Assembly: GCA_030847615.1 (NCBI GenBank)
Contig: JAUMIR010000001.1
Coordinates: forward strand, 252,219,187-252,283,186
Length of the DNA stretch: 64,000 nt
Direction of reading: 5' to 3'
Origin: Gambelia wislizenii
Taxonomy: Eukaryota > Chordata > Lepidosauria > Squamata > Crotaphytidae
The notes beneath the pieces were generated by a model, which made no database searches, was not told where the DNA came from, and worked only from the letters and a program-made list of their open reading frames with translations. Positions 24,693-34,490 of the stretch are shown one piece after another (position 1 is the stretch's first letter; each line of letters starts with the position of its first letter). A program made the translations under genes and the position numbers.

Positions 24693-24939
24693 GGCTAGAA
24701 GAGAAAGACAAGATGGTGCTCTCCTTTAATTCCACCCACAGAAGCCAACCTGTCTGGCCTCTGAATTTTAGTTCAGTGCTGGCAACATGCTGACGTCCTC
24801 CACTGCACTTCAGAGAACTTTGGAAGTGAAGTATAAGCTGTGTGGCTCACATAGCTCTGTCCGCCAACATCTTATTGCCACTTTCTACTTCCCAGTGGCC
24901 TAAGACAGTCAACTCACTCAACCTATATTAACCTATATT

Positions 24940-25270
24940 AATATTTGGGGAATTATTGTTATCCAGAATTCTGGAATCCAAAATATTCCAAAATAGTCAA
25001 CATGAGTGGCTGAGAAAGTGACACCTTTGTTTTCTGATGGCTCAGTGTACACAAACTTTGTTTTATGCACAAAATTATTAAAAATATTGTGTATAAAATT
25101 ACCTTCAGGCAATGTGTATAAGGTGCATATGAACCATAAATGAATTTTGTGTTTAGACTTGGATCCCAGCTCCAATCATTATGTTTATGCAAGTATTCCA
25201 AAATCCAAAATATTCCAAAATCTAAAATACCTCTAGTCCTAAGCATTTCGGATAAGGGAGACTCAACCAG
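24940..25270 (-). mobile_element. Tigger/pogo-like element closely resembling a mammalian family
   Basis: The right terminus is agcatttcggataagggaga followed by ctcaaccag and then ta, the usual pogo target dinucleotide. On the minus strand a 95-codon frame (25246-24959) reads NTKFIYGSYAPYTHCLKVIL and further. I recall this stretch as very similar in mammalian Tigger-type elements that begin caggttgagtatccctt. The left end has the phrases ggaatccaaaatattccaaa but is degraded. Transposase is not encoded; the open frame is a by-product of conserved noncoding sequence. Confidence 0.7.
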
Positions 25271-25279
25271 TACACGTTA

Positions 25280-26240
25280 GGTACAAATGGGCAAGTATAA
25301 AGAGCTCCTGGGGGCAGGGTGGGGATGCAGAGACTTGTTTCTGATAACTCTTCCATGTCTCACCTTGAGTCTTTCCAGTTAAAACTGGTTACAGTCAGAA
25401 TTAATAATAAAAGCTTTATTTCCTCCTATTTCAGGGCAGAAGAAATAAAAATATATCAAAATGTTCTCAATACTTGGAAAAATACATAAAGGGGGTGGGA
25501 GCTTCAATGTTAAATTTAAATGTAAGTAAAAAGTGAGAAAGATAAAGATACTAATAAGGTATGATTTTCAGGTCCACACAGGGACTATAAAAAGCTTATT
25601 AACTGCCATGACTGCCGTGTGTTTTAAGTTATTTTATCACTCTGCTTTACAGCAGGAGAAATACTCTCTTGGAGCGGCATCATGCTTTGATTAATTACTT
25701 TCATACACAGGCTTTTACAGGGTATTAGTGCTGGAGTGAGTCAGACTGGCTGCCTGTGATTACCAGCCCAGACTCATTTTACATTTATGTTAATAGGAGT
25801 GTTAATGAAAGAAATCTTTTACATTTTTAGTGTTTTTCTAACTACCTAAAAGCTTTCTGGTTATGTTCTTACTTACTGGGCAAAAATTATGGGTGCCATG
25901 CACTGCAATTCTACGGATCTTGCAGAAATGATTGTATGGGGACCATGGGGTGGGAGAAACAACTCATAGTGAATCACAGGGGAGCAGGCACATATTTTGT
26001 ATCCAGACACCCAGCCTTCCACTTGAGGTGAGAATGACAATACTTAAAATACATACTGGAAGACATGCAAGCTAGTCTTTGTTCAAAATAAAGTATAGCT
26101 AGATAATGCTTAACCTTTTAGCTCTCTTTAGTTATGGAAAATATTCTTCCCTCCATCCTCTCTGTCTCCCTTAATATTGGTAATATAAAACAATTGTTTC
26201 TAAAATAAGTCAGATGTAAACACAAATGTCTTTTTCTTAC
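25280..26240. other. Unassigned AT-rich sequence
   Basis: No element or exon recognised. Confidence 0.4.
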
Positions 26241-26241
26241 A

Positions 26242-26464
26242 CTGTTGTTGTCATGTGCCTTCAGGTAGACTCCAGCTTAAGGCAACCCCATCATAAGGTT
26301 TTCTTGGACAGATTTATTCAAAGGAGGTTTGCCATTGCCTTTCTCTTGGGCTGAAAGACTGTGATTTGCCCAAGATACCCAGTGGGTTTCCATGGGATTT
26401 GAACCCTCGTCTCCTTGAATCCTGGCCCAATATTCAAACCACTAAAAGCATGCTGGTGCTTCCC
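26242..26464 (-). mobile_element. tRNA-derived SINE with BovB-type tail
   Basis: Same family as 6676. It reads, on the plus strand, ctgttgttgtcatgtgcctt at the tail through gatttgaaccctcgtctcc (B box) to aaccactaaaagcatgctgg. A C run and an A run follow at 26462-26479. Confidence 0.85.
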
Positions 26465-26925
26465 CCCCCCCAAAAAAAACCCAGTGGATCTTGGAGATCA
26501 AGTGTTAGCTGAGATTGAGACTAAGTGTGGCAAGGCCATACAGGTGCTTGTCCACTTGTGATATCACCAGACTGCACTGTTAGGGGAAGAGATGAGAGGA
26601 AGCAAGAACCATGGGTCTGTTGCTTTAGGTGACAGGCAAATGGGTACTGGAAGTACACATTACTCTTCCTTACAGAAGATGCATTCACATGCCTGTCACC
26701 CAAACCCACAGTTCCATAAGAGAGACGGGGGGGGGGTTGGGACTGGATGTAGAGAGTTCTTTCACAGAATTCCCCTTAGAATGCTCAATGGAAAAAGGGG
26801 TACAAATGCATTTTTTGCCAAATTCCTCCTCCCTTTGTAGCCCCCAGAGCCACCTTTCCCACTATCCTGAAGGGTCCCTGGTTCTCCGGAGAAGATTTTG
26901 GGTGGATATAAGGGGGACTGAGAAG

Positions 26926-27163
26926 GCCTAAATTCCCTAAAGGCACCAAATCCCACCTGATCTTCAAAGTTAAGCAGGGTCAGCTCTGGTTAGTACTTGG
27001 CTGGGAGACTTCCAATTAATACCAGGGGCTGTAAGCTATATTTCAGAGGAACTGGTAAAACCACCTCTGAGTATTTATTCCTTGCTTGCCTAAGAAATCC
27101 CTATGAGATCCATGAGGCTGCCATAAGTTGACAGGTGTCTTGAAAGCACATGCACAGGCACAC
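26926..27163 (+). mobile_element. 5S rRNA-derived SINE with target-site duplication
   Basis: The first ~110 nt follow 5S rRNA: gcctaa..., then cacctgatcttcaaagttaa, gcagggtcagctctggttag and tacttggctgggagac, finishing taccaggggctgtaagc. The internal promoter blocks (A box around aagttaagcagggtc, C box around tggctgggagac) are recognisable. The rest is the tail of the tRNA-headed SINEs (ttgcctaagaaatccctatg ... gccataagttgacagg ... cttgaaagcacatg). The 14-mer ataagggggactga flanks it exactly at 26908-26921 and 27164-27177. It is a complete retroposed SINE, not a 5S gene. Confidence 0.88.
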
Positions 27164-27179
27164 ATAAGGGGGACTGAAG

Positions 27180-28140
27180 AAGACCCCAGGGAAATAGGGG
27201 AGGTCGGACAAAAAAAAAGGGACTCCTCCTCCTCCTGCATTCCATCAACAGCTGGATCAGAGGCCTTCTGGGGTCTCAGGGAGCACTTCAGTTTATGGGA
27301 AGCCTGCCTCTTTATCTAGCTCCTCTGATCCTAACTTTGATAGCCTGTTGGGCTCAATTTCCACCCAAGCGCATGGTACAAAACAATCACCAGCACTCCT
27401 GCAAACAGCAGTGAGAGAGAGAAAAGGAAAGAGTAAAATGTTTTGCAGTCCAAATGTGCTGCTTAAATTGATAATAGTTGGGAAAGATAAGAGGAATTCC
27501 AAAAGAAGGGGATGATCCACTCTGCTATGGTTAAATCTTCATCACTGCTTTGAGTAAGTCCGAGTTAGGATCCAGGATTAATACACATTTCAAGATGCAA
27601 CAAAATGCGCCCCTCTGACTGCACTTTGAAGTTGAGAGCTGGCATGACACACAGGCTAAATGAGCAAGGAATTTCCTTATTCAAATCTCATCCCAGCCTT
27701 GAATTTACTAGGGGTTATATACTGAATTGTTGTAGGGGTTACAGAGCCAGTATTTGTGAGGCACTCTGAAGACACAGACAGCATGACTGACATGACAAGA
27801 ATTCTTCTTCTGAAAACTCAAAGCACTGAGTAGTTTATGCAACTTCAGCTCAGTAGCAGCCACTGAGGAAGTGCTAACTGTGCTCTGCACTGGAGTCCTG
27901 GGACTGAGGGGACCCACTGTTATTGCAGAGCAGAGGGAGATATGTAGTACTTGTTACCTGTCAGGGCATTAGCTATACTCTTTTGTCCCTTACACAGTTG
28001 ACAGTTGTAGCAGCTTGATTCCACTTAAGTGTCATGGCAACATTATATGGAAGCCTGAAATTGACAGTTGAAAGAGGGCATTTAGGATCCTTGGCCAGAA
28101 AAATCTCTTCTGGTGCCTCTGGACAAACCACCAAACCCTA
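27180..28140. other. Unassigned sequence
   Basis: No exon or repeat family recognised. Confidence 0.4.
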
Positions 28141-28147
28141 GGAGGAC

Positions 28148-28196
28148 TTCACAGGATGGAGCCATGGCAGCTAAAGTGGAATCACAGCACTATAAC
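28148..28196. mobile_element. Fragment of the 29433-type foldback element
   Basis: The block ggcagctaaagtggaatcac followed by agcactataactctatag matches one arm of the element at 29433-29645. Confidence 0.55.
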
Positions 28197-28512
28197 TCTA
28201 TAGCATGAAAGGGCTCCTAGGCTTTGTTTGCTATATTGACAAACTTTGTATGGAGTAGTATCTCTTTCCTGCTGAAGAAGACGACAGACAGGGCTTATGC
28301 CAAGGTAACTGGAGAGAAAGAGCTGTTCTGTGCACTTTCCAAGGGGCAAGGTGGAGCTGCCTCAATAGAGAAAATTAGCCACCCCACTGATAGGGGAAAG
28401 GGGCAAGAATCACTGCCACATGAGCCTGAGCAGAAGAAAGGGACTCTCGTTCTCCAGTTCAACACTTTCTAGGCAAAACAAAATCCAGAACCTACAAAAC
28501 AAACAAACAAAC

Positions 28513-29115
28513 ACCGTATATTCCGGTGTATAAGACGAGGTTTGAGCCCTGAAAAATAGGCTCCAAAATCACGGGTCGTCTTATACAGCAGATACACTTT
28601 GCTTCACCCCGCCGTCTGAACTCCTGCCTCTTCGCTCCCTTCGCAAATGGAGCGAAGAGGCAGGAGGTCAGGCCGGGGGGGTGAGGCAAAGTGCTTATGG
28701 TTCATTTGCCCCCCCTCCTCTGCCTTCTCCCCCTTTGCAGAGCAACCGAAGACAGAGGAGGGGGGCGAATGTTGCTGGAAAGCCCCCCCCCTCCAGCGAC
28801 CCTTCCACCCTCCCCGAATCCGCGATCCGGCTCCTGATCCTGGCTTCGGGGAGGGGGTGGGTGGCTGAGAAGCCCCCCTCCCTCCAGCCCCCTTCCAACC
28901 TCCGCGAAGCCCCCTCCCTCCAGCCCCCCTTCCAGCCACCCCCCCTCCCCGAGGCTGCGATCAGGCTCCCGATCCTGGCTTCGGGGAGGGGGTGGGTGTC
29001 TGAGAAGCCCCCTTCCTCCAGCCACCCACCCCCTCCCCAAAGCCGCAATTGGGCTCCCGATCGTGGCTTCGGGGAGGGCGTGGGTGCCTGGGAAGCCCCC
29101 TCCCTCCAGCCAAAT
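28513..29115 (+). mobile_element. Palindrome-chain DNA element, copy A (5' terminus present)
   Basis: It begins accgtatattccggtgtata, with an inverted copy of the terminus at 28576-28592. Next come GC-rich hairpins. One at about 28611-28668 has arms tcctgcctcttcgctccc/ggagcgaagaggcagga. Another at 28700-28770 has arms catttgccccccctcctctg/cagaggaggggggcgaatg. Then there are roughly three units beginning gatcc/gatca/attgg and running through ggcttcggggagggggtggg. The long GC-rich open frames here are low-complexity shadows of these repeats, not genes. It is cut off at 29115. Confidence 0.7.
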
Positions 29116-29265
29116 GATTGATAATGTTAAATCCCAAGTAATCTGCAGATTACTCCAGAAGGATCCACTCAAACTGGGAAATTGCCTGACAACTGAATTA
29201 CAGATTAGGTTCATCATAAGTGTAAAGTGATGCTGGGGAGGAAGAGCGAGACAGAGATTAGAAAT

Positions 29266-29428
29266 CCTTCTTCTTGTTGCTGTATGGCTTCAAGTTGTTT
29301 CCAATTTATGGCGATCTTAAGGCAAACCTTTCATGGGTTTTTTTGGGGGGTGCAAGATTTGTTCAGAGGGGGTTTACCTTTGCCTTCCTCTAAGGCTGAG
29401 AGAATGTGACTTGCCCAAGGTCACCTGG
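29266..29428 (-). mobile_element. tRNA-derived SINE with BovB-type tail, head missing
   Basis: The plus-strand text cttcttgttgctgtatggct through gacttgcccaaggtcacctg is the tail and body of the 6676 family. The tRNA head is missing; the foldback element at 29433 begins directly where it should continue. Confidence 0.8.
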
Positions 29429-29432
29429 ACTT

Positions 29433-29645
29433 TATCACACTATACTGTTATAGTGCTATCATTCCACTTTAACTGCTATGGCTTCCTCCTGTGGAATTCT
29501 GGGATTTGTAGTTCAGTGTGGCCTAAGAGCTTTCTGGCTAATAGTTCTAATTGTCCTTGCCTAAACTGCAAATCCCAAGATTCCACAGGAGGCAGCCATA
29601 GTAGTTAAAGTGGAATAATAGCGCTATAACAGTGTAATGTGATAA
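29433..29645. mobile_element. Long-armed foldback DNA element
   Basis: The arms of about 80 nt are nearly perfect inverted repeats. The left arm reads tatcacactatactgttata, attccactttaactgctatg and cctcctgtggaattctggg. The right arm repeats these inverted and ends cagtgtaatgtgata. It is non-coding and MITE-like. A fragment lies at 28148-28196. Confidence 0.85.
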
Positions 29646-29817
29646 CCAGGAAGAGGAGAGCTACATACAGTATATTTCCTTGAGTTCATTGGAAGAAAGA
29701 AAAGATAAAAATAAATATTTTTTTCAATTGATCAACTTTTTGTCCAATTGACTAAACCTATGCCCTGCTTAATTGGTAAGCTAAGGTAATTTTTACAAAA
29801 ATGTCATTCTGAATATT

Positions 29818-30725
29818 ACCGTATATTCCGGCGTATAAGACGACTTTTGAAGCCTGGAAAATAGACTCCAAAGTCAGGGGTCGTCTTATACGCCGGGTAC
29901 ATGCTTTGCCTCACCGGCCACCCAATCTCCTGCCTCTTCGCTCCCTTCGCAAATGGAGCGAAGATGCAGGAGATCGGGTGGGGGGTGAGGCAAAGTGAAG
30001 CAGCGGCGCCCCTGACCCAGCCAGACCCGGCAGCTTCCCCCACTACCTCTGGAGCCACGCGGGGCGGGAGACACTTCTCTGTGACTGGCAGCCATGGAGA
30101 AGCCCTCCCTCCCCGTGCGGCTTCCCCCCTTCTCCTTCAGCTGCGTGGGGTGGGGGGGTCTTCTCCGTGACTGGCAGCCATGGAGAAGCCCTCCCTCCCC
30201 ACGCGGCTGTGGGGTAGAGCAGGAACTCTTCACCTTTTCTTTACCAGGGACCGCCTTTGAAAATCTTTTGTTGCTGGGGTCCCTCAAGACTTAAGTCAAG
30301 ATTTAAAGCCATAATAATAATAATAATAATAATAATAATATACCATTACACCATCCATTCAACCTTCCCTCAGAGGCACTGGAGGAAGAGAAAAGACTTT
30401 TCTCCTGCAAGTTTGTGGCTGGAGTAGATTGAATGGCAATGCGCAGGACAAGTCAACCAGCCAACCTTTGCCTTGGCTCCTGTCACTGCAGGGAGGCCCA
30501 GCAGCCTTCAAGTCTTCACAGACCCCCACGGATCACAGGTTAAGAACCACTGGTGCACAAATGTGCATAAAAGGAGGCTGGAGGGGGGAGTTTGGGATAT
30601 ACTTGCCATATAAGAGAAGGGGGGTCGTCTTATACGGTGAGTATATCCCAAACCTATATTTTAACTTAAAAATTGGGGGGGGGTGTCTTATACGCCCAGT
30701 CGTCTTCTATGCCGGAATATATGGG
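29818..30725 (+). mobile_element. Palindrome-chain DNA element, copy B (both termini), interrupted by a hAT-like insertion
   Basis: It starts accgtatattccggcgtata and ends with the inverted terminus gtcttctatgccggaatata. Extra inverted or direct copies of the tcgtcttatac motif lie at 29880-29896, 30624-30637 and 30685-30693. The first hairpin (29911-29992) has arms cctcaccggccacccaatct and agatcgggtggggggtgagg with a stem of more than 30 nt. A second sequence block repeats tggcagccatggagaagccc at 30088 and 30174. A separate element is inserted at 30220-30552. Confidence 0.75.
30220..30552. mobile_element. hAT-like non-autonomous element (caggaactcttcacc ... ggttaagaaccactg)
   Basis: The right terminus ggttaagaaccactg and left terminus caggaactcttcacc are imperfect inverted repeats of the cagtggttcttaacc type. 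An (ata)n run lies at 30311-30341. A related end is at 36164. No target duplication is recognisable. Confidence 0.5.
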
Positions 30726-30739
30726 TATTATTTTTTTTA

Positions 30740-30917
30740 CCTGAACTTTGCAAATAATGGGGCTTCTAGTTTAAAATACCATAGAGTTGCTTTGGAGGAC
30801 GTAGAAAACGGCTAGAGATGACACATTTTCTAGGGATACTCTATGGTAGGTGTGCTATTTTGTGTCCCGTGGATAACTGAATCAGTGGATAATTGAATCA
30901 GTGGATACGGGAGTCCT
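30740..30917. mobile_element. Tigger/pogo-like element, partial
   Basis: It shares the phrases gttgctttggaggacgtag, gacacattttctagggatac and ggataactgaatcagtggat with the complete element at 40062-40313. The left terminus is missing. Confidence 0.7.
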
Positions 30918-30946
30918 ACTCTCTCTCTCTCTCTCTCTCTCTCTGG
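30918..30946. repeat. (CT)n microsatellite
   Basis: About 14 ct units directly following the Tigger-like terminus. Confidence 0.95.
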
Positions 30947-30989
30947 CTTTTCTTTGCAAATGAAGATTCAGGGTCCTACTGTACGGCAA

Positions 30990-31193
30990 AAGTAATTCTA
31001 TGATCTTTTTTATTTAGGTTTTTAACATTTGTATTATATTTAAAGTATTTAAAGTGTGAAGTTATTTATAATAATAGAAATGGTTTTAATGGTGCTGTTT
31101 TAATATTTGTATGGGATTGTTCTATGTTTGTATGTTTGCCGCCCCAATCCTGATGGGAGAGGCGGGATACAAATAATAATAATAATAATAATG
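30990..31193 (+). mobile_element. L2-type LINE 3' end
   Basis: The terminus reads tttgccgccccaatcctgat then gggagaggcgggatacaaat and (aat)n, the standard end of L2-group LINEs. Only the 3' UTR is present. Confidence 0.75.
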
Positions 31194-31664
31194 CCGTGAT
31201 CAAGCTCCCGATTGCGGCTTCGGGGAGGGGGTGGGTACCTGGGAAGACCCCCCCTCCAGCCACCCTTCTGCCCATCCCCTCTGTCTTCATTCCCTTTGCA
31301 AAGGGAACGAAGACGGAGGGAATGGGCAGTGGCCGAGGCAAACCGGGTTCATTCGGCCCCCTCCTCTGCCTTCACCCCCTTTGGGGAGCAACCGAAGGTG
31401 GAAGAGAGGGGTGAATGTTGTGGCTGGCTGGCTGGGAGAGCCCTGCCAGCTGATCCTGTTCGCTTTCCCAACTCACAAGGAGATCATCCTGAGCTGGGAA
31501 ACAAAGAGGATCAGCTGGCAAGGCTCCCCCAGCCAGCCAGCCAGCCAGCCAAATTGGGGGGTGGTGGTCTTATATGGCGAATATATGCCAAACCCTAGAT
31601 TTTTAGTTGAAAATTGGGGGGTCGTCTTATATGCCCAGTCGTCTTATACGCCAGAATATACGGT
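31194..31664 (+). mobile_element. Palindrome-chain DNA element, copy C (3' terminus present)
   Basis: It opens inside a unit (gccgtgatcaagctcccgat, then ggcttcggggagggggtggg) like those of copy A. It then has three hairpins. The first is tgcccatcccctctgtcttc/gaagacggagggaatgggca (31266-31328). The second is ttcggccccctcctctgcct/agagaggggtgaatg (31343-31415). The third is a ggctggctgg-armed palindrome at 31420-31550. The 3' terminus is gtcttatacgccagaatata followed by cggt. It may be the other half of copy A, split by later insertions. Confidence 0.7.
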
Positions 31665-31669
31665 ATTTT

Positions 31670-33390
31670 ATTGGCCAACCAAACTGCAGAACACATGCAA
31701 GTGTTTGAAGCCCTGTTGGCTTATTCATCAGGCAAAATATTTTTTTAAAAAAAGTGACAGTGTTGGAGTCACAGGCCTACATGTTGTCTCAGACGTTCCT
31801 TGTGTTGTTGTTCAGGTGAGGGATCTCATGCAGTAGGAGGCTACTCCTACTTCCATATGGCCAGGAAGTAGGAGTGGCCACTAAAGGATTGCTTTTTGGT
31901 GGATTATGGATTTTGTTTTGCTGCATGGCCAACACAGCCGCCCCTGAATGCATTTCCTACTTTTGGGGCAAGTCTTACAAGGAGATGGAAATATTTCTTG
32001 TGAAACTAGGGACATTAGGATGAGGTTAAGTTAATATTCTGCACTGAACATCTCCCTCATAAGAGTACTGAGTTTGAGTTCTCACTGTCTAAGGCTCCTA
32101 AAGCTGCTTCTTTATTGGGTATGGAATTGTACAAGGATGTTCAATGGAAAAGCCACTGATTATTCAGGGTGGTGGGGGGTGGGGGAAAGGGAGAAGATAC
32201 CCTACATAGCTATGCCCTAAGAGCAATTTAACCTTGCAAAAAGCACAAGTACTTGCACCACACACCTAATATGCCAATAACTCACTCTCCCCATTTTCTT
32301 TCTTCACCGTAGGGGCGGGTGATGGTTGTGGTGATTTGACAAACCCTAATTTTGCTAAGTTTCCAGGCACATGGATAATTCATTTTAACTCCTCATTTTT
32401 CAACAGGGAATCCAACATTCCCAGTGTTTCCTTCTCTGCTCCACCCACATCCTAAATTGCACTTTCTTTAACGGTTTCAATAAGAAAAAGAATCACTTGG
32501 CTGCTATTCATTATCTCATTCCTTCCACACAGGCAAGTTCAATTACTCATCCACCCATCTATTCACCTCTTCATTTGAGCAGAGAGGAGTAGGGCAGCCG
32601 GAGCAACAGCAGCAGTGATGGAGGAGGAGGAAAGAACAGTGGAGCAGCATTGATAGGAAAAGCAGTAATAAGGGAATGGGTGACATGTGTTGCAGGGGGA
32701 GAGAGAATGGAGCAGGCGTATACCAGGGTGTGAATAATGTGTGTCTGTGAGTGTGAATGGAATATCTAGTTGCTTCCTGTTAATTTCCTTTCACTCCCTT
32801 CAAAACTTCTTGCATGATCTTGCTGTGCATCATCTGCATTATAACTATCATCATCATCATCATCATCACTCACTTCTTCCGCTGCCATGTGAAAGAGTGA
32901 ATTTCGGATGTGCTCATGATCATAGACATTTGTTTCCCTACATTACTGTATGTAGCATGGACCTTTGCTGGAACAGGGAAAAAATGTAGCTATAAAGATG
33001 GGCTTTATGTAGATTTTCCCACTCCCATCCTGACCCAAAATCTGGACTCAGGTTTTTAGCCAATCCAATTATGTATATAAAGCTAGAACAGGAATGTGTG
33101 CCTGCAAAAGCTTTTATTTGTGTGTGGCCATGTGGATGGCAATGAGGTCAGCTACTATTGTTAGTGCTGGAGCAGGTTTGGGATCATGAACTTCTGATCT
33201 TAGTCATTTTATTCCTCCTGTCCAAATGTGGAGCTGGAACAGCAGTATGTGTCTGCCAGTATTGTGCTGTCGCTGCTACACTCATATCTATTTGTCAAAG
33301 TCTGCAAAATGTATTATTCCTTTTTCTAGAATCAATTAGCTACCATAATATCTAACACACATTGAAACTGCATTGAAAAGAAGCACCTGT
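31670..33390. other. Unassigned sequence with one microsatellite
   Basis: An (atc)n tract lies at 32847-32868. No exon or element recognised. Confidence 0.45.
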
Positions 33391-33391
33391 C

Positions 33392-33417
33392 AGATATGAT
33401 ATGATATGATATGATAT
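33392..33417. repeat. (ATGAT)n pentanucleotide repeat
   Basis: Five perfect gatat/atgat units. Confidence 0.9.
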
Positions 33418-33754
33418 TTGTGTGTAATGAGATATGGATGCATATTCAAACTAAACTGACAAACACCCTGCCTCCAAGAAAAATATGTATTTTGCACAAG
33501 GGCCTGGAAAGAACAATGACCAACAATCACAACAATGATTTTTCAAGTAAAGCTTTTGCAGTTTGGGAAATCAAGAGCAGGAGGTTTAATCTGATTGAAG
33601 AATTTTCTGCAACTGTTTACGTCACATGGCAGTAATGTGGCTGAAAAAAGTGAAAGTAATCAAGAGATTAGAATAACATATTTATCTGCAACACTAGGCC
33701 AAACCAAGGTTTTGGAAGAAACCTATCATCTATTTGACTAAAACTTTTGAAAAT

Positions 33755-33850
33755 GACACAAATGGATCCAAGTAAACTCATGGATTTGTCCCACTGATTT
33801 CAGCAGGAAGAAATTAAACTAACTTAACCTAGATCCAATCCAGAGGTTTT
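33755..33850. repeat. Short palindromic repeat (gtcccactgatttcagcagg type)
   Basis: ccaagtaaactcatggattt and gtcccactgatttcagcagg followed by aacctagatccaatcc match a short amniote repeat of the aagtcccattgaaatcaatg class. A similar piece lies at 53085-53145. Confidence 0.45.
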
Positions 33851-34008
33851 TGCATAAAAATGCACTTATTCATTACCTTCCTATTTGAAGAAGGGGAGGG
33901 GTGGGAACAAGGTGAAACCAACAGGAACAAAACTGGAGGGAGTTGAAATCCATCCCAAAATATATATTAAAAGGGGCAGGAGTAGGGGAGATACTTACAG
34001 ATGTTATA

Positions 34009-34010
<2 letters not shown>

Positions 34011-34040
<30 letters not shown>
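34011..34040. repeat. (AT)n microsatellite
   Basis: Pure at alternation, about 15 units, abutting the 3' end of the left Helitron-like element. Confidence 0.95.
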
Positions 34041-34044
<4 letters not shown>

Positions 34045-34045
<1 letters not shown>

Positions 34046-34450
34046 TAGCTGGACCTGGTGTATGGTACGCCATTAAAAAAACTCCCCAAAAAACTCCCAA
34101 TAGACCTCATGACAACCCTGTAAAGTAGGCTGTTGGATTTAAATTCCTCCTCCCCCTACTCAGCATTCCACACTTTTCTCGAAATTGCTGAGGGTGACTC
34201 GCTCTGTTACCCTGCCGCTGCTGCTTGATTGCCTGGCTCCAGCCCAGTGGCAGCAGAGGCATCCTGCCACCACCACCAGTTGACTGCCTAGACCCCATCA
34301 CAGCCCATGACTGATGAGTGGCTGAGGGAGTGAGAAGAGGGAGGGGACCTTGTGTGGCAGTGATGCAGTAGATTGTGACGTGGAGAGGGAATCTGCATGT
34401 GGATGAAGATTGGTTGGGTATGGGTTGGATGTGTTTTTCCTGAGCAGCCA

Positions 34451-34453
<3 letters not shown>
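34045..34453 (-). mobile_element. Helitron-like non-autonomous element, left copy
   Basis: On the minus strand it begins TC (after an A, in the AT tract) as tcttggctgctcaggaaaaa. It ends ggtccagctag followed by T. Twelve nucleotides before the end is a short hairpin (ggcgt-accat-acacc). Insertion between A and T, 5' TC, 3' CTAG and a subterminal hairpin are the standard Helitron end rules. The body has poly-CCA and the block cctcatgacaaccctgtaa. It is non-autonomous, with no Rep/helicase. It is nearly identical in blocks to the copy at 34489, in inverted orientation. Confidence 0.6.

Positions 34454-34488
<35 letters not shown>
34454..34488. repeat. (AT)n core of the large inverted repeat
   Basis: Pure at alternation between the two head-to-head elements. 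It is the centre of an inverted repeat spanning 34045-34886. Confidence 0.95.

Positions 34489-34490
<2 letters not shown>

Noticed and set aside
26926..27036. Possible functional 5S rRNA gene
   Set aside because: The 5S part is diverged, lacks a T-run terminator at its end, continues into a SINE tail and is flanked by a target-site duplication.
28604..29217. Long GC-rich open frames on both strands (up to 171 codons)
   Set aside because: They are low-complexity proline/glycine/arginine frames produced by the tandem palindromic repeats and occur in several frames at once.
30429..30815. 128-codon plus-strand frame
   Set aside because: It runs across a hAT-like insertion end, an element terminus and a Tigger-like fragment, so it has no single origin as a gene.
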